This document shows positions 35,917 to 45,373 of a stretch of 64,000 nucleotides of DNA, one piece after another; positions within the stretch are counted from its first letter, which is position 1, and every line of letters begins with the position of its first letter. The position numbers were made by a program, and so were the translations under genes. The notes beneath the pieces were generated by a model. The model was not told where the DNA came from, searched no databases, and saw only the letters and a list, made by a program, of their open reading frames with translations. Source of the stretch: a virus; IMG/VR virus record IMGVR_UViG_3300035670_000151, positions 1-64,000 of that record. The stretch is one strand, 5' to 3'.

Positions 35917-37365
35917 TTAATCAAATATACTCCAATCTAGCTGTTCGTGCATCCCTAGCAAATTCTCACTAAAGCCGGGTGTGTCACGGACGATCTTATA
36001 ACGCTCTCTATAGTGGTCATGAAGATGGACGTTATGATCGTCCAGAAAGTCCACTACGAAGCATATGTTTGGTCCGGTAGGTTTGCTGCGAAGGCCACGG
36101 CCAATTCGCTGCCTGTATCCTACCTCGGCTTTTCCGCCACCAGCGATAATTAGAACGCCGATCATGGGAACGTCAACGCCTACGTCTAGGATTGTTGATC
36201 CTATTAGTGCGTCAATCTTACCCTCGGCTAGTTCCTTTAGAGCTTCACGACGCTTCTTGCGAGTGCTTTCCCCAAAGATGAACTTAGTCCTGATGCCAGC
36301 GGCTAGGAACATTGCTTCTAGAACCTTGCCGTGATCCTGTCTAGCAATTAGCGTTAAGACAGGCAACCCTCTCTTATGAGCTTCTAGTGCGTTTTCTAGG
36401 ATAGCTTTATTACGACTTTCGCAATGAGTTATTCCAAACTCCACTGCCTTCTGATAGTTGCTATTATATTTGCACTTAGCTGGTGGAGAATAGGTAGTAA
36501 ATTTGATCTTAGGTGTGGCATTTACGCCACGGTCAATTAGAAGCTTCTCAGAAACGTTAATGCCGACAGGACCAAAAGCCCCTAGCAGCTTCATATTAGC
36601 TTCGCCTACGTCCTTCATGAAAGGAGTAGCGGTAAGAGCCAGCTTGTAATAGGCATTAGGACATGATTTTACTACATTCCAGTAAGAGTCGTCGCTAATC
36701 TCATGAGCTTCTTCGCCGATGATGAATTCGACCGACTTTAAATATTCCTGAATAGCCGGTTCATGAAGTCTGTTCTCCAGCGTCTGAGCCATAGCTACGG
36801 TGATTTCGGGGTTAATGTCCATCTGACTATCACCGATTGTTCCAGCTTTGTAGCCGAAAGTCTCAAGGCGCTCTACGAACTGGTGTAGCAGCGGAGTCCG
36901 CTTAGTCAGGATCAGGGTGGGCCGTTTGATCTTGGTGTAGCATAAAGCTGCTGCGAAAGTCTTACCAGCGCCAGTAGCTAAACGGGCGATCATCATACCA
37001 GTTTCTTCTAGCTTACGGACTAGTTTCCACTGGTAATCATACTTGTCTGTGTATTCGAACCCGCCAAGCGTCCTAGGGAGCTTTCCTAGCGGTTCTGGAA
37101 GCGATTTAGCTAGGTTACGGACCTGATACCCCTCTTGCGTCAACCTAGCGTTCACGGCGCTTAAAAAGCCCCTAGGGAAGGAAGCGGTATGCCAATCGAA
37201 CATTGTCGATTTACCGTTCCAAGTTTGGTTCTTGTAAGAGTAGGTGTTTTCGTAGCCCTTCACGTAGTAGCTAACAATGTCGCTAACAACTTCCATAGCG
37301 TTAACGTCAGCATCTAATAGCTTGGAGGTAAAAGCATTGCTAGCAATAGTGATAAGTTTTGACAT
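35917..37365 (-). CDS. Superfamily 2 DNA helicase, UvsW-like
   Basis: 482 aa. Motif I ATGAGKT (near 130), motif II GEEAHE (near 217, EEAH in place of DEAH), motif III TATP (near 244) and motif VI YRQRIGRGLRS (near 422). An N-terminal extension of 110 residues precedes the helicase core, as in T4 UvsW, which unwinds recombination and stalled-fork structures. First gene of the minus-strand unit; diverges from the ParB-like gene. Confidence 0.92.
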   Translation of the reverse strand: MSKLITIASNAFTSKLLDADVNAMEVVSDIVSYYVKGYENTYSYKNQTWNGKSTMFDWHTASFPRGFLSAVNARLTQEGYQVRNLAKSLPEPLGKLPRTLGGFEYTDKYDYQWKLVRKLEETGMMIARLATGAGKTFAAALCYTKIKRPTLILTKRTPLLHQFVERLETFGYKAGTIGDSQMDINPEITVAMAQTLENRLHEPAIQEYLKSVEFIIGEEAHEISDDSYWNVVKSCPNAYYKLALTATPFMKDVGEANMKLLGAFGPVGINVSEKLLIDRGVNATPKIKFTTYSPPAKCKYNSNYQKAVEFGITHCESRNKAILENALEAHKRGLPVLTLIARQDHGKVLEAMFLAAGIRTKFIFGESTRKKRREALKELAEGKIDALIGSTILDVGVDVPMIGVLIIAGGGKAEVGYRQRIGRGLRSKPTGPNICFVVDFLDDHNVHLHDHYRERYKIVRDTPGFSENLLGMHEQLDWSIFD

Positions 37366-37423
37366 AATTCCATGTTTCTGTTAAATAATGACGATTTTTA
37401 TAGCAAGAAAGAACAAAAAGTCA

Positions 37424-38035
37424 ATGGAACTATTACATATTAATCCCTTCAAGCTAGCCCCTAATCCTTGGAACTCGAATAAGGTAGGCAGGGCAGCATT
37501 TGAGAAACTAAAGCAATCACTTACGAAACACGGGGCGTTTAAACCCATTGTAGTTAGAGAACTAGCCGATGGAACATTAGAAATCCTAGGCGGCTATCAC
37601 CGCAACGAAGCGGTAAAGGAATTGGGTTGGGAAGAAGTTCCCGTTCTAAATCTAGGGAAAGTCTCAGAAGACCGCGCAAAAGAGATTGGCCTAATTGATA
37701 ACACCAGATACGGTGAAGACGACAAAGAGCTACTAGACAAGCTCCTAGCGGAAATGGACCTAGACAGCCTAGACGCTACCCTACCAGACGGGGAACTATT
37801 CGAATTAACGCCAGAGGATACCGAACTAGAGGAAATGCTAGAGGAAGGCGTTAGAGAAGTCGAAGAAAAAGAAGACACCCATAGAACGATCAAGATTAGA
37901 CTTGAACTAGATGAAGCCGACGAAGTGGAAGACCTTCTGCTTAAGGTAGCCGCCGATCATGATTATAAGTTTTCAGATGGCTATTCCGATTTCGGTAAAG
38001 CCCTCTACCACATTCTATTTTTAGAAAAGAGATAA
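37424..38035 (+). CDS. ParB/sulfiredoxin-fold protein
   Basis: 203 aa from the ATG at 37424 (the frame is open from 37388). LLHINPFKLAPNPWN, GAFKPIVVRE and LGGYHRNEAVKELG are the ParB N-terminal (CTP/ATP-binding) motifs; GGYHR is the catalytic-like box. The helix-turn-helix that binds parS is not apparent, and the tail is acidic, so this is not a full partition protein. Similar phage proteins are ParB-like nucleases or regulators. Confidence 0.85.
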   Translation: MELLHINPFKLAPNPWNSNKVGRAAFEKLKQSLTKHGAFKPIVVRELADGTLEILGGYHRNEAVKELGWEEVPVLNLGKVSEDRAKEIGLIDNTRYGEDDKELLDKLLAEMDLDSLDATLPDGELFELTPEDTELEEMLEEGVREVEEKEDTHRTIKIRLELDEADEVEDLLLKVAADHDYKFSDGYSDFGKALYHILFLEKR

Positions 38036-38037
38036 TC

Positions 38038-38193
38038 ATGGACGAAGAGTTTTTTGAATCAGATAAATTTGAAGACTGTGCAGAATGTAAACATAGATTC
38101 TGTGAAATAACCTGTTTCGATTGCGGTTTAGGAGAAGAATTTGAACCGGAAGATATGGAAGAGGTTGATGCTCATTTTGGAGGGCGATATTAA
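38038..38193 (+). CDS. Small acidic zinc-ribbon protein, 51 aa
   Basis: CAEC near residue 14, C22 and CFDC near residue 26 suggest one zinc site in a very acidic chain. TAATG coupling to the next gene. Confidence 0.65.
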   Translation: MDEEFFESDKFEDCAECKHRFCEITCFDCGLGEEFEPEDMEEVDAHFGGRY

Positions 38194-38447
38194 TGAAAGA
38201 AATTAGATTTACAGCTAAGCAGATTGAAATTCTATCTGTTATCAAAAAAGGAAACCCTGATAAGTCTCCGGTATCAGTTTATGATATCCTAAATCATATA
38301 AGCTATGAATGTAAGAGAGACGCTATGTTACACTCTATTAAAATTCTAGTAGAAAATGGGTTTGTAGAACGCCGTGATATGGTTGAGAGAGAGGGGAAGA
38401 AAGTAAGGGTATTTATGGTCACTACAAAGGCTTTAGATTACGTCTAA
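38193..38447 (+). CDS. Winged-helix DNA-binding protein, 84 aa
   Basis: Helices (TAKQIEILSVIKKG), a second helix pair and a wing (GFVERRDMVEREGKKVRVF) give a compact winged helix. Placed just before the structural genes, so a candidate regulator of late transcription; this is inference. Confidence 0.72.
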   Translation: MKEIRFTAKQIEILSVIKKGNPDKSPVSVYDILNHISYECKRDAMLHSIKILVENGFVERRDMVEREGKKVRVFMVTTKALDYV

Positions 38448-38462
38448 CCAAATAGGTTATAA

Positions 38463-38531
38463 ACCTGTCAAGAAAAAAGTGAACGAAAAAACCTAGGATT
38501 TCCGCCACTTTTCACATTTAGCTTGACAGGT
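38463..38531. repeat. Nested inverted repeat before late genes
   Basis: ACCTGTCAAG (38463-38472) faces CTTGACAGGT (38522-38531); inside, AAAAGTG (38475) faces CACTTTT (38506). The right arm contains TTGACA. A GGGAGT-CTC-ACTCCC hairpin follows near 38551. Terminator, operator or both. Confidence 0.65.
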
Positions 38532-38610
38532 GTGACTTTTCGGTTATAAGGGAGTCTCACTCCCCCTTATTAAAAATAAATATATTTAAATTTTATATTT
38601 TTTCTCTATC

Positions 38611-38620
38611 GTGTTATATT
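38611..38620 (+). promoter_or_regulatory. GTGTTATA promoter box
   Basis: GTGTTATATT, 40 nt before the ATG at 38651. The -35 region is AT-rich without a clear TTGACA. Confidence 0.55.
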
Positions 38621-38650
38621 CCCTCTGATTATCTACTAGAGGGGATATAA

Positions 38651-40429
38651 ATGTCGTTCCTATATTCAAAACCTAATTTTAACACTATCACTCTTTCTTC
38701 TCTAAGTGGAACAGAGAATAGTAACTTAACCGTAACAGTTCAGAATAGAACTACTAATACTGAATTAGCTTTAGTTAGTTTTAGTTCTGGTTCATTTACT
38801 CTTAATGGAAACACTTTAACAGGAACTAATCTGGTTCCCGGAGTAGTTAAGGTTGTTTTAGTAGAGTATGAATTTGAATCAGCTTACGGATACAGAAAAG
38901 AAACTACCTTTTCCATTACAGTAGCAGAAGCAAATAAGCTTCCGGTTAATACAGCTAGGCCAACTCTTTCTGGTAGCTTTAAGATCGGTGGAACAATCAC
39001 TGTTTCTAATGGAACTTGGACTGGTTTTCCTGCTCCAACTTACTCTTACCAATGGACTTCCGAAGGTATTAATATTACCGGAGCTACCAGTGCCTCTTAT
39101 ACTTTTAAGAGAATTGATGCTGGTAAGATTATCCGCTGCAATGTAACAGCTACTAACTCTAGCGGATCAGTTACGGTTGCCAGCCATGGAACTCCTTACA
39201 CTGGTAAATTCCCACAAGCTAAAACCCCTACTGTCATTGCAAATACAGCGGCTCTAACAGGCTGGACTGTAGCCTCAAACATGACAAATACGATCAAAGC
39301 TTATCCGGTTGCAGCCCCTAGCGGTAAAACATCTGGTTTAAGCCTCTCTAAGCCTGCTACAGGCACTTTTGCTGGCTCTCGCTATGCTACCAGTGCTTTC
39401 AAGCTTTCAGAAGTCTCAGTGGTCGGATTTTGGGTCTATTGGACCGCTACAGCCGGTTCAATCTCAATTCGCTTCTCAAGCGATAATTTCGCAGCCAAAA
39501 GAACGGAATTCTCATGGGCCTATCCCGGTCAACTTCATCAGGGATGGAACCTACTAACTGTTCGCCCTAACGGGACCGGAGCTACAGAGCCTAATGGTTC
39601 GGCTTGGGTGGTTACAGGTGGTCAAACTCTAGACGAAACGATTAACAGCGTTCAAATCAGCTTAAGCACTGGTAACAACGTTGCTAATGAGGTTTACCTA
39701 GATACGGTCTTCTACCATAAGGAAATCCCTACAAGAGGTTCTGTAGTTATTGGTTTCGACAAGTTTGGCGAAGAGTCGATTCCAAACCTTGCATACCCAA
39801 TCCTTAGAGACGCCGGTATCAAAGCTTATTGGGCTGGTGATGGCAATCTTATCGATGGTGCGACGAATGCTAACGCCCTTCTGAGAAAAGTATATAACGC
39901 AGGTTGGGACGCCATCAGCCAAGGCATGAACCATCCAGACTATGTTGCGGTAGGAGCTACCCAACTAGGAACGGACTATGACACCGCCAAAGCCATTTTC
40001 ACCGCACAGGGCTTCACCAGAGGCATTGACCTATTCTCATACCCTCTATCGTCTAATGACGCTTCTACAGACGCTATGCTAGCTTCTAAGGGCGTTAAGA
40101 TGGCTAGATCGGGTTGGGGCTGGTGGATACACAATAACGAATACAACGCTGGTCCAAAGCTATTAGGTCATGGCGCTGTAAACATCGGTGGTAAGACGCT
40201 CGCACAAGCCAAGGCTTTGGTCGATGCTGCTGTTTATAATGGCGTAACCATTTTCTTATTCTGTCACGGTATAGCCGCAGGCGGGACAGGGACAACCCCT
40301 CCTGCCGATACCCTTTACTGGTATGAAAATGACTTTAAGCAATTGGTAGCTTATATCGCTGCTTATCGTGATGCTAATATGCTTTATGCAGACAGTGCTA
40401 CAGAGTGGTATACCAGACAGTCAGTATAA
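38651..40429 (+). CDS. Surface protein with Ig-like and polysaccharide-deacetylase-like domains
   Basis: 592 aa. Residues 1-180 are beta-sandwich units (an Ig-like repeat, SGSFKIGGTITVSNGTWTG), residues 200-360 a jelly-roll or carbohydrate-binding module, and 365-590 a NodB-like domain (SVVIGFDKFGEES, GWDAISQGMNHPDY, IFLFCHGI). The family removes N- or O-acetyl groups from polysaccharides. Probably a virion enzyme that modifies host surface glycans. Metal ligands deviate from the classic NodB set, so activity is uncertain. Confidence 0.78.
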   Translation: MSFLYSKPNFNTITLSSLSGTENSNLTVTVQNRTTNTELALVSFSSGSFTLNGNTLTGTNLVPGVVKVVLVEYEFESAYGYRKETTFSITVAEANKLPVNTARPTLSGSFKIGGTITVSNGTWTGFPAPTYSYQWTSEGINITGATSASYTFKRIDAGKIIRCNVTATNSSGSVTVASHGTPYTGKFPQAKTPTVIANTAALTGWTVASNMTNTIKAYPVAAPSGKTSGLSLSKPATGTFAGSRYATSAFKLSEVSVVGFWVYWTATAGSISIRFSSDNFAAKRTEFSWAYPGQLHQGWNLLTVRPNGTGATEPNGSAWVVTGGQTLDETINSVQISLSTGNNVANEVYLDTVFYHKEIPTRGSVVIGFDKFGEESIPNLAYPILRDAGIKAYWAGDGNLIDGATNANALLRKVYNAGWDAISQGMNHPDYVAVGATQLGTDYDTAKAIFTAQGFTRGIDLFSYPLSSNDASTDAMLASKGVKMARSGWGWWIHNNEYNAGPKLLGHGAVNIGGKTLAQAKALVDAAVYNGVTIFLFCHGIAAGGTGTTPPADTLYWYENDFKQLVAYIAAYRDANMLYADSATEWYTRQSV

Positions 40430-40468
40430 ACTTTACTATCGTTAATTAATGATATATAATCGTTTATT

Positions 40469-41092
40469 ATGAGTGAAGAAAAATTAACAACAGAACCTAC
40501 TAAGAGACTTAAGGAATCGGAGTGGATCGTCATTAGCGCCCTATGGGAGCGTGGCGAAACCACCCTTAAAGAACTGTCCGAAAAGTTTAAGATTTCAGAA
40601 GCTGCCCTTTCACAAGGGTTAAAGCGTCGCGGTATTAAACGCGGCGCTAAAGCTCATCACATCGCCAAAGAAGTTGCGGCTAAAGCAGATGAAGAAGCCG
40701 CCAAGATGGTCGAAGAAATCTACAACTTCAAGAAAAGATTCCTACGCTACGGCGACTTCCTAATGACTTCCACCATGAATCAGATCATGGAGGCGAAAAA
40801 GGAAGGCAAGAAACTCGCTACAGTAAGGCAAGAAGTAGAAACTATTATCGCGGCTACGAAGGTCTACAAGACTATTCGTAATGATATGTATCACCTTTAC
40901 GATCTATATAACCCGGATAATAAGCCAGATGAAAACCTAAACTTCAACATCGGTGTATATTCTGAGGCAGATATTTTGGCTTTAAGAGAAGCACAGAGAA
41001 TTTCAGCGGAAACTTCCGGTGGTGTTGATGATGAGGAAGACGAAACCGACAACCTCATTATGGAAGGTTTAGAAGACGAAGAGGGGGAATAA
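40469..41092 (+). CDS. terS: Terminase small subunit
   Basis: 207 aa. N-terminal helix-turn-helix (TLKELSEKFKISEAALSQGL, residues 30-50), central coiled region and a very acidic tail (DDEEDETD...GLEDEEGE) as in small terminases that recognise the packaging site and load the large subunit. Stop overlaps the next start. Confidence 0.85.
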   Translation: MSEEKLTTEPTKRLKESEWIVISALWERGETTLKELSEKFKISEAALSQGLKRRGIKRGAKAHHIAKEVAAKADEEAAKMVEEIYNFKKRFLRYGDFLMTSTMNQIMEAKKEGKKLATVRQEVETIIAATKVYKTIRNDMYHLYDLYNPDNKPDENLNFNIGVYSEADILALREAQRISAETSGGVDDEEDETDNLIMEGLEDEEGE

Positions 41093-42351
41093 TGGTAGTC
41101 CCTACCCCCTTATTCAATCTAAGGTTACATTCCGCCCAAGCCAAGGTCTTTAACGACAAAGCTCGTTTTAAGGTCATGGTTTGTGGTAGACGTTTCGGTA
41201 AGACACAGGCTCTTAAAGCGGAAATCATCAAAGAGGCTTTCGCTAAGCCCAAGTCTGTAATCTGGTATGTAGCTCCTACATACAAGCAGGCTAAGCGTCT
41301 AATGTGGTCGGAGCTTAAAGAAGCTGTCCCCAAATCATTCATTAAGAAAACATCAGAAGTAGAACTAATCATGGAGCTTAAGAACGGCTCTAAGATTTCG
41401 CTTTTCGGTGTCGATAAGCCAGACGGTCTACGCGGTTCATCGCTAGACCTTCTTTGCATGGATGAGTATCAGGACTTCAACAGCGATGAAATCTTTAGCA
41501 AGGTTCTATATCCTACCCTAACCGACCGTAGAGGCCGAGTTGTGGTAGCTGGAACCCCTAAGAGCTACAACCTACTCTATGACCTTTATATGCGCGGCTT
41601 TGATCCGGCTTGGAAGAAGCATGGCTGGAAATCATGGCAGTTCGTAACCGCCGACAATCCCTTTATCCCGGAAGACGAAATCGAGGCTGCTAGACGTAAC
41701 CTTGACCCTAAGTCGTTTAATCAGGAATTCATGGCTTCCTTCGAAACCATGCAGGGTAAAGTCTACTACGCTTTCGACCGTAAGCTACACGCTAGCAGGT
41801 TCCTTCCGTTTAACCCCAGCCTTCCTATCTGGATCGGGCAGGACTTCAACATCGATCCTATGTCATCGGTGGTCCTACAACCGCAACCTAATGGGGAAAT
41901 ATGGATCGTAGACGAAATCCACTTACGTAACGCTTCCACCCATGAACTTTCAGAAGTCATCGAACAGAAGTTCTTTAGACACAAACGAGCGGTGGAAATC
42001 TATCCTGACCCTGCCGGTGCTGCCAGAGGCCATACTAGAGGCGAGTCAGACTTAGATATCCTAAGACAGATGGGCTTTAGAAAGCTTTTCTACAAGCGCA
42101 AGCATCCTCTAGTAGCAGATCGTATTAACGCTGTTAACAGAATGTTCCTAACAGCCAGCGGAGAGTCTAGACTTTTCGTAAGTAATAATTGCAGCCAGCT
42201 AATTCGTTCGCTTGAGCAGACAATCTATAAAGAGGGAACTAGAGAAGTTAACAAGAAACTAGGCACGGAACACATGACCGACGCCCTAGGATACGTAATT
42301 GATTTCAGATTCCCCGTGCAAAAGAAACAATATTATGGTATTAGCAGATAA
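41092..42351 (+). CDS. terL: Terminase large subunit
   Basis: 419 aa. Walker A CGRRFGKT (residues 27-34), Walker B LLCMDEYQD (near 121), and an RNase H-like nuclease in the C-terminal half (IGQDFNIDP near 245, YPDPAGAARG near 300). ATP-driven motor and headful or site-specific nuclease for DNA packaging. Leucine is encoded mostly by CTA. Confidence 0.97.
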   Translation: MVVPTPLFNLRLHSAQAKVFNDKARFKVMVCGRRFGKTQALKAEIIKEAFAKPKSVIWYVAPTYKQAKRLMWSELKEAVPKSFIKKTSEVELIMELKNGSKISLFGVDKPDGLRGSSLDLLCMDEYQDFNSDEIFSKVLYPTLTDRRGRVVVAGTPKSYNLLYDLYMRGFDPAWKKHGWKSWQFVTADNPFIPEDEIEAARRNLDPKSFNQEFMASFETMQGKVYYAFDRKLHASRFLPFNPSLPIWIGQDFNIDPMSSVVLQPQPNGEIWIVDEIHLRNASTHELSEVIEQKFFRHKRAVEIYPDPAGAARGHTRGESDLDILRQMGFRKLFYKRKHPLVADRINAVNRMFLTASGESRLFVSNNCSQLIRSLEQTIYKEGTREVNKKLGTEHMTDALGYVIDFRFPVQKKQYYGISR

Positions 42352-42367
42352 TATTTAAGAGAGAAAC

Positions 42368-43942
42368 ATGGTAGATTTAACTAGTATCAACCCCTTTATT
42401 GAGAAGAAGCACCCAGATTACGATAAGTATGCCGCCGAATGGAAGTTCTTTAAGGACACCTATGAAGGCGGTAAACACTGGTTTGCTGACAACATCGATA
42501 AGTATTTTAAGGAAGGCCACGAAGAGTTCAACGAACGTCTAGACCGTGCCTACCGCTTCAATCATACCCGCGAAGTCGTGGACCTTGTTAATAAGTATAT
42601 TTTCAAGGCCGATGTCGCACGTAAGGAAGACGCCGAACAGTATGTGAGGGACTTTTGGAACGCTACCACGCTACAGAAGCGTGATATCGACCACTTCATG
42701 ACAATGGCGTCGGCCCAAGCTTCAATCTTTGGTCGCGTCTGGATTGTCGTAGACAGCAACGCAACCGACAACCTTTCTGTTGCGGAAGCTAAAAAGAACA
42801 AGAAGCGTGTCTACGCCTACACGGTAAGCCCGCTAGACGTTCTGGACTTATCTCTAAACGATGACGGCGAACTTAACTGGATTAAGATCAGGGAAATCGT
42901 TCGTGATGATAGCGATCCGTTCGAATATACCGGCAAGATCGTAGAGAAGATTCGTCTATGGACCCGCGACAAGTGGTATCTATTCACTTCTGAAAGCAAT
43001 GGCGATACTCCTAGCGAATACGCCCAAGCTAAATGGGGCCTAGAAGATGAAGGGACACACGGCTTAGGTATCGTTCCTGTAACCTATCTAGACCACAACG
43101 AAACCGAAAACCCATACACTTCAACGGCTCTAATCGCGGATATCGCTTACCTAGACCGTAAAGCGGCCAACTATCTATCGAACCTAGACGCGATTATCCA
43201 AGATCAGTCTTTCAGCCAGCTAGTTATCCCAGCGGAAGCCGTCGCCTTCGCAGATGATGACGGTAAAGGCATTGGCCAGAAGATGCTTGAATTCGGCACA
43301 AAGCGTATCTTCCTATATCATGGCGGTGAAGGTGGTAATAAGCCAGACTACATCAGCCCTGACCCAAGCCAGCCTGAAATGATCCTTAACGTCGTTAACA
43401 AGATCATCGGCGAAATCTACCACTCGGTTGGTATGGCTGGAGAACGCACCAAGCAAGATAACGCTGTAGGTATCGACAACTCATCAGGCGTAGCGAAAGC
43501 TTACGACTTTGAGCGTATGAACGCCATGCTAGCTAACAAGGCTAAAGCCCTACAGTATTGCGAAAATAGAATCGTAGCTATTGTTAAAGCATGGAATGGA
43601 GTAGCCATTTCATCAGACGAACTAGAAGCTTATGTTACTTACTCAAAAGACTTTGACGTAAGAAATCTAGGAAATGAATTTGACATTGCTACAGTTTTGA
43701 CTACAATAAAGGCTCCTAATACAGTCCGTCAAGAACAGATGAAAGGATTAGTGGACAAACTATGGCCACAAATCTCTAAGAAAGCTCGCGACGCTATGTA
43801 TAAGGACATCGAAAAGGAATGGCTACAAAAGCAGGAAGAGGAAGCTAAAGCGAAACTAGCTCCTAAGCCTACTGCTAGCGCAACCGGATCGAAAACTGGA
43901 TCGCAGGGCCAGAATAATAAACCCGCAGACAAGTCCAAGTGA
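42368..43942 (+). CDS. Portal protein
   Basis: 524 aa, 16 nt after terL; position, length and acidic/helical content fit the portal ring. The central part with LDHNETENPYTSTALIADIA and the C-terminal Gln/Lys-rich tail match portal-type proteins of this group. Forms the dodecameric DNA gate of the capsid. Confidence 0.9.
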   Translation: MVDLTSINPFIEKKHPDYDKYAAEWKFFKDTYEGGKHWFADNIDKYFKEGHEEFNERLDRAYRFNHTREVVDLVNKYIFKADVARKEDAEQYVRDFWNATTLQKRDIDHFMTMASAQASIFGRVWIVVDSNATDNLSVAEAKKNKKRVYAYTVSPLDVLDLSLNDDGELNWIKIREIVRDDSDPFEYTGKIVEKIRLWTRDKWYLFTSESNGDTPSEYAQAKWGLEDEGTHGLGIVPVTYLDHNETENPYTSTALIADIAYLDRKAANYLSNLDAIIQDQSFSQLVIPAEAVAFADDDGKGIGQKMLEFGTKRIFLYHGGEGGNKPDYISPDPSQPEMILNVVNKIIGEIYHSVGMAGERTKQDNAVGIDNSSGVAKAYDFERMNAMLANKAKALQYCENRIVAIVKAWNGVAISSDELEAYVTYSKDFDVRNLGNEFDIATVLTTIKAPNTVRQEQMKGLVDKLWPQISKKARDAMYKDIEKEWLQKQEEEAKAKLAPKPTASATGSKTGSQGQNNKPADKSK

Positions 43943-43976
43943 TAGGACCAAGTGATACCAAGAGAAAGGTAAATGA

Positions 43977-44810
43977 ATGACTACTGAAACTACAACCGAT
44001 ACAGTGGAAGATACCGCTGAGAAGATTCGTGAAGGCTTAAAAGGCAATGATACCACGGATACGACGACTGATACCGTTGATGACAATTCCGGTGCAGACG
44101 ACAAAGAAAAAGATTCCAAACCCAAAATTAGCGATAACGAAGCTAAGCTCCTAAAGGAAGTTATGAAGCATAAGGAAGCGGCTAAGAAAGCTGCTGCTGA
44201 CCTAGCTGCTCTAAAGACTACCGTAGATGGCCTAGATATCGAAGCTGTTCGCCAGATGCTTGCCGATAAGGAGACTGCTGAAAACGCGGCCCTTGAAAAG
44301 AAGGGCGAGTATGAGCGTCTTCTAACTAAGCAACGTGAAGCTGCCGACGCTAAGGTAAATGCCGAAAAGGAACGTGCGGACAACGCAGAAGCTGAAAAGG
44401 CTAAGCTCCTAAAGCAGATCGAAGATTTAACAGTAGGTAATTCATTTGCCAATTCGAAGTTCGTGACTGACAAGCTAACTTTAACTCCGAACAAGGCCAA
44501 GGCTCTATATCAGTCTCACTTCGAATTCGTAGATGGCAAGCAAGTAGCTTATGACAAGCCTAAGGGCGAAGCAGATAGAACCATGATTGTTGACGCTACA
44601 GGCGAAGCAGTTTCGTTCGAAGCCGCTATCGAAGCTATCATTAATGCTGACCCGGATAAAGATTATCTACTAAAAGCTCCAGCAAAGAGCGGTGCAGGTT
44701 CAAAGCCTAGCAGTGTAGAGAAGCCCGCAAAACAGCAGGATTACGTAGATACTACCGACAAGATCGCTGCTGGTCTTGATGCGCTGATTAAAGGCATCAA
44801 TAAAAAGTAA
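43977..44810 (+). CDS. Scaffold protein
   Basis: 277 aa, between portal and capsid. Acidic Thr/Asp-rich N-terminus, a long coiled coil (about 45-150) and a small C-terminal domain: the usual scaffold layout. Directs capsid assembly and is removed afterwards. Confidence 0.82.
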   Translation: MTTETTTDTVEDTAEKIREGLKGNDTTDTTTDTVDDNSGADDKEKDSKPKISDNEAKLLKEVMKHKEAAKKAAADLAALKTTVDGLDIEAVRQMLADKETAENAALEKKGEYERLLTKQREAADAKVNAEKERADNAEAEKAKLLKQIEDLTVGNSFANSKFVTDKLTLTPNKAKALYQSHFEFVDGKQVAYDKPKGEADRTMIVDATGEAVSFEAAIEAIINADPDKDYLLKAPAKSGAGSKPSSVEKPAKQQDYVDTTDKIAAGLDALIKGINKK

Positions 44811-44834
44811 TTAACTCCGAAAGTGGCAAACTTA

Positions 44835-44861
44835 AAGGGCGCTTAAATTAAGCGCCCTTTT
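44835..44861. terminator. Bidirectional terminator
   Basis: AAAGGGCGCTTAA/TTAAGCGCCCTTT, almost no loop in the perfect form. A-run and T-run flanks serve both the scaffold gene and the antisense HNH gene, whose stop codon is inside it. Confidence 0.85.
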
Positions 44862-45244
44862 ATATATTCTGCTATTTTCACATGCTCTTCCGCCGTGCCA
44901 TCATTCTTAATTCTATTGGCTCGCCATGATATAATTTCAACATTCCCTTTCACATACCCTTTAGTATTATCAATGCGATCCATTGAAGGGCTGTTATCGG
45001 AACGACCGGGTTTAGAAAAGTCTATGGCTATTCCGAGGACGGGGCAATAATCTGGGAAAATTACGTCTTCATACGTTAAGTCAAAATCTAGCCCATTTCT
45101 AATAGCTCTTCCTTTGATCGCGGATAAGAAGCGAACTTCATATCTGCAATTGCTGGCTCTGCCAGTTAGTAATCTTTGCTTCTCTCTATATCTTTTAGAA
45201 GAATCTTTTCTGGCTTGTTTTCTTTCTTCGTCGGTTGAATACAT
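44843..45244 (-). CDS. HNH endonuclease antisense among head genes
   Basis: 133 aa. Basic N-terminus, then PDYCPVLGIAIDF and SMDRIDNTKGYVKGNVEIIS, the core of a phage HNH group (DxxxxxxGYxxxNVxxxS). It is the only minus-strand gene of the structural region, between scaffold and capsid genes; a typical homing insertion. Confidence 0.88.
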   Translation of the reverse strand: MYSTDEERKQARKDSSKRYREKQRLLTGRASNCRYEVRFLSAIKGRAIRNGLDFDLTYEDVIFPDYCPVLGIAIDFSKPGRSDNSPSMDRIDNTKGYVKGNVEIISWRANRIKNDGTAEEHVKIAEYIKGRLI

Positions 45245-45331
45245 TCTTGTGTCCTTTTCTGTGCCTATATTACTATTGATGCACAGAAATTACAAGTAGA
45301 ATTAAATAATGCTTTGTTAATACATATACTA

Positions 45332-45343
45332 GTGTTAATATTA
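45332..45343 (+). promoter_or_regulatory. Promoter box before capsid gene
   Basis: GTGTTAATATTA, 42 nt before the capsid ATG; a variant of the GTGTTATA boxes. Confidence 0.45.
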
Positions 45344-45373
45344 TCTCCGTAATTAAAGAAAACGGAGTTAAAC

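Noticed and set aside
37424-38035. Full ParB partition protein acting on the parS-like site
   Set aside because: The N-terminal ParB fold is present, but a parS-reading helix-turn-helix is not recognisable and no ParA gene is in the window.
43856-44500. Long minus-strand open frame inside the scaffold gene
   Set aside because: Ser/Ala/Val-rich reading is the expected shadow of an acidic coiled-coil gene; no ribosome site.
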